This document shows positions 27,853-35,356 of a stretch of DNA of 64,000 bases, one piece after another. The DNA lies in contig DATIQN010000039.1 of assembly GCA_035470785.1 (NCBI GenBank), forward strand, positions 14,458-78,457, read 5' to 3'. The notes beneath the pieces were generated by a model that made no database searches, was not told the origin of the DNA, and saw only the letters and a list, made by a program, of their open reading frames with translations. Position 1 is the stretch's first letter. Each line of letters opens with the position of its first letter. The position numbers and the translations under genes are program-made. Source of the stretch: Croceibacterium_B sp035470785. Its GTDB lineage: Bacteria > Pseudomonadota > Alphaproteobacteria > Sphingomonadales > Sphingomonadaceae.

Positions 27853-28745
27853 GCGAGACGCTCGAGCAGCGCATCGCCGCGATGCTCGAGCGCGAGGTGC
27901 AACCGGCGGTGGCAGCACAGGCCCGCGCACTCGGCGAGCAGGCTGGGGCGCTCGCAGCACTGTTCTACGGCTCGAACTTGCGCACTGGCTCGCTTGATGG
28001 CGTTCTCGATTTCTACGTGCTCTTGCCGGGCGAGCCCGAGAAAGGCCTGTGGCCGCGGGTGTCGTATCGCGAGTGGAATGCCGAAGGCATGACGCTGCGC
28101 GCCAAGATCGCGACCATGACCCTGGCGAAGTTTGCCGAAGCGGCTAACGGAGCCACGCTCGACACGACGATCTGGACGCGCTTTGTCCAGCCGTGCGCGC
28201 TCGTCTGGCAGCATGACGCTGCCGCCGGTGCCGCGGTAAGGGAGGCGATTGCTGCCGCTGCGCGCACTGCGGCCCGGCTGGCTGTGGCCCTCGGTCCGGC
28301 ACAGGGACGAGCCGACGAATACTGGCGCGCGCTGTTCCGGGCGACATATCGTGCCGAACTGCGGGTCGAGGCATCCGGACGCGAGGACACAATACTCGCG
28401 GCCAATCGCGACCATTTCCAGGGGCTGCTGCCCGCTGCACTTGACTCCGCCGGCTTGGCGTATGGCGAGGACGGCTCGACGCTTACCCCTCGAATCGACC
28501 CGGCCGCGCGCCGCCGGTTGCTCGCCTGGTGGAGGCCCCGGCGACGCCTCGGCAAGCTGCTCAACGCCGCCCGTCTGGTGCGCGCCGCGACCACGTTTGA
28601 CGGGGCGGCGCGCTATGCGGCCTGGAAAGTGGAACGCCACACCGGCGTTGCGGTAGAAGTAACACCCTGGCGCGAGCGCCATCCACTGCTTGCGGCTCCA
28701 GGCGTCGTGTGGCGCGTTTGGCGGCAGCGGAAGACCGCGCGGTGA
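27849..28745 (+). CDS. Putative nucleotidyltransferase-fold protein (Tam41-like pattern)
   Basis: This 298-residue protein is not one I recognise outright. Near residue 40 it has ALFYGSNLRTGSLDGVLDFY, which matches the GS-x-x-R...D-x-x-x-D arrangement of polymerase-beta-fold nucleotidyltransferases and especially the mitochondrial CDP-diacylglycerol synthase Tam41 (YGS...xxDFI). The rest is helical, with conserved-looking WTRFVQPCALVW and FRATYRAELRVE segments. It is translationally coupled on both sides (GTGA overlaps at 27849 and 28742) to a lipid kinase and a sugar/alcohol nucleotidyltransferase. If the fold is right, it could make CDP-lipid from the kinase product. This is inference. Confidence 0.6.
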   Translation: MSETLEQRIAAMLEREVQPAVAAQARALGEQAGALAALFYGSNLRTGSLDGVLDFYVLLPGEPEKGLWPRVSYREWNAEGMTLRAKIATMTLAKFAEAANGATLDTTIWTRFVQPCALVWQHDAAAGAAVREAIAAAARTAARLAVALGPAQGRADEYWRALFRATYRAELRVEASGREDTILAANRDHFQGLLPAALDSAGLAYGEDGSTLTPRIDPAARRRLLAWWRPRRRLGKLLNAARLVRAATTFDGAARYAAWKVERHTGVAVEVTPWRERHPLLAAPGVVWRVWRQRKTAR

Positions 28746-29494
28746 GGCTTACCGCGCTGGTCCTCGCGGGATCGCGTCCCGGAGCGTCCGATCCGGTCGC
28801 CGCAATCGAGGGGGTATCGCACAAGGTGCTCGCGATCGTCGGCGGCCAGACCCTGCTCGAACACGTCGTCCACGCGCTCAGGGAATACGGTGTCGCCGAA
28901 ATCGCCGTCTCGGCGAACAACCCGGCGGTCGAGGCGGAAGCCTTGCGGCTGGGCACCACTTTGCTGCCGACCGCGCGCGGCCCCAGCGAAAGCGTCGGCC
29001 TGGCGTTCGAGCGCTTCGGCGCGCCGCTCCTGGTGACCACTGGCGACCATCCGTTGCTCGAGCCTGGATGGATCAAGGACCTGGTCGAAGGGACGCCCGG
29101 CCCAGCGGATGTGGGGCTGCTGCTTGCGGAACGCGACCGTGTCGAACGAGCGGCGCCGGACACGCGCCGCACCTGGCTTAGCTTCGCTGACGGGCAGTGG
29201 TCGGGCTGCAACCTGTTCCTGCTTGCCAACCCAAATGCGGGACGCGCGATCACCGCCTGGAAGCAAGTCGAGGCCGATCGCAAGCGGCCATGGCGGATCG
29301 CCCGGCGATTGGGCTTGGGCACCTTATGGAGCTATTGGCGCGGGAAGCTGACCCTATCCGCGGCAATCGCGCGTTTGGGCGCAACGCTCGGCGTCACGGC
29401 CGCGCTGGTGCCGGCAAAGGACGGGCGTGCGGCGATCGATGTCGACACGCCCGAAGATCTCGCGCTGGTGCGCCGATTGGTCGCTGAGGCCTAG
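28742..29494 (+). CDS. MobA-like NTP transferase
   Basis: A 250-residue nucleotidyltransferase beginning LTALVLAGSRPGASDPVAAI and containing KVLAIVGGQTLLEHVV, the metal-site TTGDHPLLEPGW and a C-terminal AAIDVDTPEDLALVRRL that is typical of the MobA/IspD/IPCT class. The GGG-RPG loop is altered (GSRPGASD) compared with MobA, and no molybdenum-cofactor genes are near. It ends an operon with the lipid kinase and Tam41-like gene, the GTG start overlapping the previous TGA. Substrate is probably a phosphorylated small alcohol or sugar. Confidence 0.82.
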   Translation: MRLTALVLAGSRPGASDPVAAIEGVSHKVLAIVGGQTLLEHVVHALREYGVAEIAVSANNPAVEAEALRLGTTLLPTARGPSESVGLAFERFGAPLLVTTGDHPLLEPGWIKDLVEGTPGPADVGLLLAERDRVERAAPDTRRTWLSFADGQWSGCNLFLLANPNAGRAITAWKQVEADRKRPWRIARRLGLGTLWSYWRGKLTLSAAIARLGATLGVTAALVPAKDGRAAIDVDTPEDLALVRRLVAEA

Positions 29495-29616
29495 AAGTAG
29501 CGCATCTCGACGGCTACGCTTTTGACGCTGCCGCCGACGCTGAACGCGGTCTTGTCGATGCCCGGCCTGCCGAGATTGAAGATGCTGATCGCGGGATGGT
29601 CGACTGCCCTGCCAAT
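29491..29616 (-). pseudogene. Possible 3' fragment of an outer-membrane protein
   Basis: The minus strand reads IGRAVDHPAISIFNLGRPGI and on to a C-terminal VAVEMRYF and stop, immediately tail-to-tail with the nucleotidyltransferase. An aromatic C-terminal Phe and alternating residues resemble the last strands of a beta-barrel. Upstream in frame there is a TGA and no ATG/GTG/TTG; a GGAGGAG lies six bases before an ATT codon. It may be a relic, or a chance open frame. Low confidence. Confidence 0.25.
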
Positions 29617-29739
29617 GCGCTTCTCCTCCGTTCAGTTGAACGCCCTCTTCATAGAGCGCACGACAGCGCCTGCTGTGTGGAAAAGGGCAGCGCGGCGCTT
29701 GTTGCGCCGGTGGGCGGTGTTAAGGCCTCAAGGGGAGCC

Positions 29740-30405
29740 ATGTCTGCACCGCTCATCTCGCCATCGATCCTGTCGGCCGATTTCGCCCGGCTCGGCGAGG
29801 AAGTGCGGGCGATAGACGCGGCCGGCGCCGACTGGATTCACGTCGACGTCATGGATGGCCATTTCGTGCCCAATCTGACCATCGGTCCTGCTGTGGTGAA
29901 AGCCCTTCGGCCACACAGCGCCAAGCCGTTCGACGTGCACCTGATGGTAAGCCCGGCGGACAACTGGTTGGAGCCGTTTGCACAGGCCGGTGCGGACATC
30001 ATCACCGTACACCCGGAAGCCGGGCCGCACATTCACCGCACGCTCCAGGCGATCCGCGCGCTCGGCAAGAAGGCCGGCGTATCGCTCAATCCCGGCACGC
30101 CGGCAAAGATGCTCGATTACTTGATCGAGGAGGTTGACCTGGTGCTGGTGATGAGCGTCAATCCCGGGTTCGGCGGGCAGAGCTTCATCGCCAGCCAGCT
30201 CAAGAAGATTGCCGCCGTGCGCAAGATGATCGACGGCGCCGGGCGCGACATACGGCTCGAAGTGGACGGCGGAATAACCGCCGAGACCGCGCGGCAGTGT
30301 GTCGAGGCCGGGGCCGACGTGCTGGTGGCAGGGTCGGCCAGCTTCAAGGGTGGCCCAGCGGCCTATGCCGGCAACATCGCCGCCTTGAAAGCAGCCGCGT
30401 CATGA
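29740..30405 (+). CDS. rpe: Ribulose-phosphate 3-epimerase
   Basis: Rpe interconverts ribulose-5-phosphate and xylulose-5-phosphate in the pentose phosphate pathway. The 221-residue TIM-barrel enzyme shows ISPSILSADFARLGEEV, the catalytic-site HVDVMDGHFVPNLTIGP, VMSVNPGFGGQ and EVDGGI followed by VLVAGSASF, all hallmark segments. The ATG at 29740 is preceded by AAGGGGAG. Its stop overlaps the start of the heparinase-like gene (ATGA at 30402). Xylulose-5-phosphate also links functionally to dxs-type chemistry, but no direct coupling is visible. Confidence 0.97.
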   Translation: MSAPLISPSILSADFARLGEEVRAIDAAGADWIHVDVMDGHFVPNLTIGPAVVKALRPHSAKPFDVHLMVSPADNWLEPFAQAGADIITVHPEAGPHIHRTLQAIRALGKKAGVSLNPGTPAKMLDYLIEEVDLVLVMSVNPGFGGQSFIASQLKKIAAVRKMIDGAGRDIRLEVDGGITAETARQCVEAGADVLVAGSASFKGGPAAYAGNIAALKAAAS

Positions 30406-32261
30406 GCGAGTCCCTGCTCCAGCCGCGGCTGGCGCTTGAGGGCCTTGCCTTGGAAAGGGGAGAGCCGGCGGAAGGACTACCGATGGCAATCCCGCTCGAT
30501 CCCAAACCGGCCGAGCCGCTCGCAACGCAGCCAGCGGGCGATCGGGTCGAGCCGGGCCGGGCGCTCGCGCTGGGCGATTTCGCGCCGCCCGCGACGACCG
30601 CCGGCGAACGCCTGATTCGACTGGCGTACCGGCTTGGCGTTCCCGGTCCGACACTGGTCGCTCCGTTCCGCAAGCGCGCTGCGCCGCGCCTGCTGGCAAC
30701 GGTCGAGAACCCGCTGCCCGGAGACCGTATCGGCGGAATGGCGCTGCGCGCCGGCCACTTCCTGATCCATGGGGTCAAGGCTCCCATCGGGCAGGTCGAT
30801 TTCTCCCCCGTGGCCCGGCTGACGCCACCATTCGAGCGGACGATCCACGGCTTTTCCTGGCTCGCCGATCTCGATGCCTGCGCGCCGCGCCAGCAAGGCG
30901 CGCCCACCGCCGAGCGCATCCTTTCGGCCTGGCTCGAGGCCAATCCTCGCCCAGGCAAGGGTACGGCCTGGAAGATCGGGCACGCCGGGCACCGCGTGAT
31001 CGGTTGGCTGGTCCATGCGCCGCTGCTTCTGTCGGGAAACGACAAGCGCCTGCGCCGCCGCACGCTCGCGGCCCTGGCGGAGACTGCCCGCTGGCTCGAC
31101 CGCAACGTAGGCAAAGGCGACGATCGCCTGGCGGAACTTGCCGGCTGGTGCGCGATTGTGGCAGCGGGATTGCTGCTCCCCGACGGCAAGCCGCGGCGGT
31201 TGTTCGGCGAAGCCGGGCTGGTCCGCACGCTGGGTGAGCTGGTCGGCGACGATGGCGGTGTGCTTTCGCGTAGCCCGCTTGACCAGATGGAAGCGATCGC
31301 GCTGCTGGTCCAGCTCGGCGCCTGCTACCGGGCGACGCGCCGCGACCCGCCGCAGGCGATCGAGACGATGGAGCGGATGCTCGTGCCGCCGCTGCTCACG
31401 CTGCTCCATGCCGACGGCGGGCTCGGCAACTGGCAAGGCGCGGGCGCGGTTTCTGGCGAGCGTATTGCCGCGCTCGTCAAGGCGAGCGGCGTTCGCGGGC
31501 GCCCGCTGCGCGACGCGCGCCAGTGGGGGTACCAGCGGATATCGGCCGGACGCAGCGTGCTGCAATTCGATGCCGCGCCGCCCCCGCTCGCGCGGCATAC
31601 GCGCTTCGGCTGCGCCTCGACGCTTGCGTTCGAGATGTCGCACGGGACGCAGCGGCTGATCGTCAATTGCGGTGGCGCGGCGTTTGCCGGCGGCCTGGTT
31701 CCGGTTCGGATCGACCAGGGCCTGCGCGGAACGGCGGCGCACTCGACGCTGGTGCTCAGCGAAGCCAACTCGACGGCGGTGCTCATCAATGGCAAGCTCG
31801 GCAGCGGCGTCGGCGAGGTCGAGGTCGATCGCCGCCTGATCGAAAGCGGCAAGGCTACCGCGACACGGCTGGAGGCGAGCCACGATGGCTACGCGCACCG
31901 TTTCGGGCTGATCCACCGTCGCATCCTGATGCTGCGCGACGACGGTACCGAGTTGCGCGGGGAGGACTTGCTCGTTCCCGCCGGACGCAGGGCCAAGCGC
32001 GGCAAGATCCCCTACGCGATACGCTTCCACCTCGGCCCTGGGATCGAGGCCACGCTGACCGACAGCAAGCGCGGCGTGCACCTGGCGCTCCCCGATGGCA
32101 GCTACTGGCAGTTCCTGTCGGTCTCGGGCGAAGTAGCGATCGACGAAAGCCTGTGGGTCGACGGCGACGGACACCCTCACCCGGTGCAGCAACTGGTGAT
32201 AGAAGGCATGGAATCGCGCGGCGGGGGAAGCTTTTCCTGGCTGCTCAAGAAACTGGGCTGA
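30402..32261 (+). CDS. Heparinase II/III family protein
   Basis: The 619-residue protein has a helical toroid in the first two thirds (around WKIGHAGHRVIGWLVHAPL, LAELAGWCAIVAAG and LLTLLHADGGLGNWQG) and a C-terminal beta-sandwich (LRGTAAHSTLVLSEANSTAV, then FGLIHRRILMLRDDG). This is the heparinase II/III layout, enzymes that cleave uronic-acid polysaccharides. Unlike secreted lyases it has no signal peptide. Coupling to rpe (4-base overlap) and closeness to purH are the usual surroundings in sphingomonads, so a housekeeping envelope or glycan role is likelier than scavenging. The substrate is unknown. Confidence 0.88.
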   Translation: MSESLLQPRLALEGLALERGEPAEGLPMAIPLDPKPAEPLATQPAGDRVEPGRALALGDFAPPATTAGERLIRLAYRLGVPGPTLVAPFRKRAAPRLLATVENPLPGDRIGGMALRAGHFLIHGVKAPIGQVDFSPVARLTPPFERTIHGFSWLADLDACAPRQQGAPTAERILSAWLEANPRPGKGTAWKIGHAGHRVIGWLVHAPLLLSGNDKRLRRRTLAALAETARWLDRNVGKGDDRLAELAGWCAIVAAGLLLPDGKPRRLFGEAGLVRTLGELVGDDGGVLSRSPLDQMEAIALLVQLGACYRATRRDPPQAIETMERMLVPPLLTLLHADGGLGNWQGAGAVSGERIAALVKASGVRGRPLRDARQWGYQRISAGRSVLQFDAAPPPLARHTRFGCASTLAFEMSHGTQRLIVNCGGAAFAGGLVPVRIDQGLRGTAAHSTLVLSEANSTAVLINGKLGSGVGEVEVDRRLIESGKATATRLEASHDGYAHRFGLIHRRILMLRDDGTELRGEDLLVPAGRRAKRGKIPYAIRFHLGPGIEATLTDSKRGVHLALPDGSYWQFLSVSGEVAIDESLWVDGDGHPHPVQQLVIEGMESRGGGSFSWLLKKLG

Positions 32262-32269
32262 GTTCTGAC

Positions 32270-33859
32270 ATGACTGACGTGACTATACGGCGGGCGCTGC
32301 TGTCCGTGTCCGACAAGAGCGGTCTCGCCGCTCTCGGCAGCAAGCTTGCCAAGGCGGGGGTCGAGCTGGTCTCGACCGGCGGCACCGCCCGCGCGCTGCG
32401 CGAGGACGGGCTCGACGTGCGCGACGTGTCCGAGATCACCGGCTTTCCGGAGATGATGGACGGGCGGGTCAAGACGCTTCATCCGGCGATCCACGGCGGC
32501 CTGCTCGCCGTGCGCGACGATGCCGCGCACAAGGCGGCGATGGAGGCGCACGACATCAGCGCGATCGACCTGGTCGTGGTCAACCTCTACCCTTTCGAGG
32601 AAACCGTTATGCGCGGGGCCGACCGCGACACGATCATCGAAAATATTGATATCGGTGGCCCGTCGATGGTCCGCTCGGCGGCGAAGAACAACCGCTATGT
32701 GACAATACTCACCGATCCCGCCGACTACGACGCCTTGTACGACGAGCTCGCCGCACACGACGGCGCAACGACGCTCGAATTTCGCAAGAAGATGGCGGCC
32801 AAAGCCTTCGCCGCCACCGCCGCGTACGATGCGATGATCAGTCAGTGGTTCGCGTTCGCCGATCAGGGCCAGATGTTCCCCGATATGCTCGCGCTCAACG
32901 GGCGCAAGCTCGCCGAGCTGCGCTACGGGGAGAATCCGCACCAGATGGCCGCGGTTTACGAACCGCTCGGCCCGCACGGCTCTGGGCTGCCGCAAGCCGA
33001 GCAAGTCCAGGGCAAGGAACTGAGCTACAACAACTACAACGACGCCGACGCGGCGCTCGAGCTCATCGCCGAGTTCAAGGACGGCGACCCGGCGGTCGTG
33101 ATCGTTAAGCACGCCAACCCGTGCGGCGTGGCTCAGGCGTCGACCCTGCTGCAGGCGTGGACCGACGCCCTCCAGTGCGACAGCGTTTCGGCCTTCGGGG
33201 GCATCGTCGCGGTCAATCGCCCGCTCGACGGCCCGACCGCCGAGGCTATCTGCGAGATCTTCACCGAAGTGGTCGTCGCGCCCGGTGCAGACGAGGCCGC
33301 AAGGGCCGCATTCGCGCGCAAAAAGAACCTTCGCCTCCTGCTCGTCGGCGAGCTGCCGAACGCGCGCCGGGGCGGCCTGCTGGTCAAGCCGATTGCCGGC
33401 GGACTGCTCGTCCAGAGCCGCGACAAAGGCGCGATCACGCCTGCCGATCTCCAGGTGGTCACCAGGCGGGCGCCGACCCAGCAGGAGCTCAAGGACTGCC
33501 TGTTCGCCTGGACGGTGGCACGCCACGTCAAGTCGAACGCGATCGTCTATGCAAAGGATGGGGCCACTGCGGGCATCGGCGCCGGGCAGATGAACCGCCG
33601 CGACAGCGCGCGGATCGCTGCGATCAAGGCGCGCGAAGCAGCGGAAGCGTTCGGCTGGGCGGGCCCCAAGACGATCGGCAGCGCGGTCGCCTCGGACGCC
33701 TTCTTTCCTTTCGCCGACGGGTTACTCACAGCGGCCGAAGCGGGCGCCACCGCGGTGATCCAGCCCGGCGGGTCGCTGCGTGATGACGAGGTCATCGCCG
33801 CTGCGAACGAGGCTGGCCTGGCAATGGTCTTCACCGGCATGCGTCACTTCCGGCACTGA
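32270..33859 (+). CDS. purH: Bifunctional AICAR transformylase / IMP cyclohydrolase
   Basis: PurH performs the last two steps of de novo IMP synthesis. The N-terminal MGS-like cyclohydrolase domain (RRALLSVSDKSGLAALGSKL, VELVSTGGTARALRE) and the C-terminal formyltransferase domain (LRYGENPHQ, VIVKHANPCGVA, SAFGGIVAVNRPLD, GAGQMNRRDSARIA) are complete. At 529 residues the length is normal. It starts eight bases after the heparinase-like stop, so rpe-heparinase-purH is probably one transcript. Confidence 0.98.
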   Translation: MTDVTIRRALLSVSDKSGLAALGSKLAKAGVELVSTGGTARALREDGLDVRDVSEITGFPEMMDGRVKTLHPAIHGGLLAVRDDAAHKAAMEAHDISAIDLVVVNLYPFEETVMRGADRDTIIENIDIGGPSMVRSAAKNNRYVTILTDPADYDALYDELAAHDGATTLEFRKKMAAKAFAATAAYDAMISQWFAFADQGQMFPDMLALNGRKLAELRYGENPHQMAAVYEPLGPHGSGLPQAEQVQGKELSYNNYNDADAALELIAEFKDGDPAVVIVKHANPCGVAQASTLLQAWTDALQCDSVSAFGGIVAVNRPLDGPTAEAICEIFTEVVVAPGADEAARAAFARKKNLRLLLVGELPNARRGGLLVKPIAGGLLVQSRDKGAITPADLQVVTRRAPTQQELKDCLFAWTVARHVKSNAIVYAKDGATAGIGAGQMNRRDSARIAAIKAREAAEAFGWAGPKTIGSAVASDAFFPFADGLLTAAEAGATAVIQPGGSLRDDEVIAAANEAGLAMVFTGMRHFRH

Positions 33860-34006
33860 CCGATCCCGCGCTTCGTCGCAGGAACCGCGCGGTCTATCGC
33901 TCAAACAGGAAAATGAACGGCAAGCGGCTCGGCCATTCAACCTTTTGCAAGGACATGGCCCCTAGCCCGGAGAGGCAATCACGCGAACGCATAGAAAGTT
34001 TCCCTG

Positions 34007-34105
34007 ATGGGCCTGTTCAAATCCGACCTTTATCGCGCCTTCTTCCTCGGCTTTGGAATAACGTCGCTGGTCATGGCTGCCCATTTCGTTCCGCATCTGG
34101 TATAA
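34007..34105 (+). CDS. Small single-pass membrane peptide
   Basis: A 32-residue open frame, starting MGLFKSDLYRAFFLGFGITS, with a basic-acidic amphipathic start and one hydrophobic segment through LVMAAHF. It sits seven bases before the msrA start on the same strand. A weak AGAAAG lies upstream of the ATG. The composition and its tight placement suggest a real small protein, but I know no named family and no function. Confidence 0.45.
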   Translation: MGLFKSDLYRAFFLGFGITSLVMAAHFVPHLV

Positions 34106-34112
34106 GTCCGGA

Positions 34113-34787
34113 ATGCGAATCAAGCTCCTGATTGCCGCCGCGGCGCTCGCCGCAACCGCCTGCCAAAGCCCTGCAAGTGCTGCCGAAAGCGTCGTCGCGG
34201 CTCCTGCCGCGAAGCGCGTCGCGCACGAAACGGCTGGCCTCAAGACGGCGATCTTTTCAGGTGGGTGCTTCTGGGGCGTCGAGGCCGTGTTCAGTCACGT
34301 CAAGGGCGTGCACAGCGCCATTTCGGGCTACGACGGCGGAAACGCCAAGAACCCCAGCTACGAACAGGTCTCCAGCGGCACCACTGGCCATCGCGAATCG
34401 GTCAAGGTAACCTACGACCCGAAGGTCGTCCGCTATGACCAGCTGCTGCAGGTGTTCTTCTCGGTCGTCGCGGACCCGACGCTGAAGAATCGCCAGGGAC
34501 CCGATGAGGGCACGCAATACAATGCCGCGCTGGTGCCCTTGTCGGCTGAACAGCGCGAGGTCGCCGCCGCCTATCTCGCGCAGATGAAGGCCAGCGGGAA
34601 GTGGAGCGCGCCGATCGTCACCGGAATCGCCCCGGCCAAGCCGTTCTACCCGGCCGAAGCCTATCACCAGGACTTTGCCGAGAAGAATCCGAGCCATCCC
34701 TACATTCGGGCCTGGGATGCGCCCAAGGTCGAAGCGCTCAAGAAACTCTATCCTTCGCTCTACAGCCCGAAGTTCCAGACCGGCTGA
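34113..34787 (+). CDS. msrA: Peptide-methionine (S)-S-oxide reductase, exported
   Basis: MsrA reduces methionine-S-sulfoxide. The catalytic GCFWG (Cys near residue 52), GYDGGNAKNPSYEQVSSGTTGH and YHQDF segments are present. The first 40 residues are an export signal (MRIKLLIAAAALAATAC), ending in a lipobox-like AATAC, so this form probably acts in the periplasm, as does the MsrB at 20.9 kb. At 224 residues it is long only because of the leader. A short intergenic gap separates it from the downstream Fur-family gene. Confidence 0.94.
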   Translation: MRIKLLIAAAALAATACQSPASAAESVVAAPAAKRVAHETAGLKTAIFSGGCFWGVEAVFSHVKGVHSAISGYDGGNAKNPSYEQVSSGTTGHRESVKVTYDPKVVRYDQLLQVFFSVVADPTLKNRQGPDEGTQYNAALVPLSAEQREVAAAYLAQMKASGKWSAPIVTGIAPAKPFYPAEAYHQDFAEKNPSHPYIRAWDAPKVEALKKLYPSLYSPKFQTG

Positions 34788-34822
34788 TTGCCGCTTGGCG
34801 CGTCGCGCCCTATATCGCGCGC

Positions 34823-35284
34823 ATGGCCGGTCATTCTCATCGCGAACATTCGGGCGACAAGCTCGTCTCCGAGGCCGCGCACGTGCTCACAGCCGCGGGC
34901 GAACAATGGACGCAGATGCGCGCCGACGTCTTCGCCGCGCTCGCCGACCAGGACCGGCCGGCTTCGGCCTACGACGTTGCCGAGGAGCTCGGCAAGCGGC
35001 GCGGCCGGCGGGTGGCGGCGAACAGCGTCTACCGCATCCTCGACCTGTTCGTGCGCACCAACCTCGCCAACCGGATCGAGAGCGCCAACGCCTACCTCGT
35101 CAACACCCACCCCGGCTGCCGGCACGATTGCATCTACCTGATCTGCGACGATTGCGGCCAAGCACTCCATCTCGACGACGACAAGTTGACCGACGCGTTG
35201 CGCGAGGCCGGGCGCCGCCACGGCTTTGCCGACGTGCGCCCGGTGGTCGAGCTTCGCGGGTTGTGCAACGATTGCGCGAGCTAG
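34823..35284 (+). CDS. Fur-family transcriptional regulator (Zur-like)
   Basis: The 153-residue protein has the Fur winged-helix (AAGEQWTQMRADVFAALADQ, VAANSVYRILDLFVRTNL), the metal-sensing dimer region with two structural zinc pairs CDDC and CNDC, and HxH-type ligands (THPGCRHDC). A His-rich N-terminus (AGHSHREHSGD) resembles zinc-responsive Zur. Metal specificity cannot be proven from sequence. The start is the ATG at 34823; upstream frame overlaps msrA and is not homologous. No zinc transporter lies next to it. Confidence 0.88.
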   Translation: MAGHSHREHSGDKLVSEAAHVLTAAGEQWTQMRADVFAALADQDRPASAYDVAEELGKRRGRRVAANSVYRILDLFVRTNLANRIESANAYLVNTHPGCRHDCIYLICDDCGQALHLDDDKLTDALREAGRRHGFADVRPVVELRGLCNDCAS

Positions 35285-35356
35285 CTCAGCAATTGCTCAG
35301 GCAAACATCACCCGCCGTTCATCGACACGCGTGACTTGCCCGTGTAAGCGCCGGAC

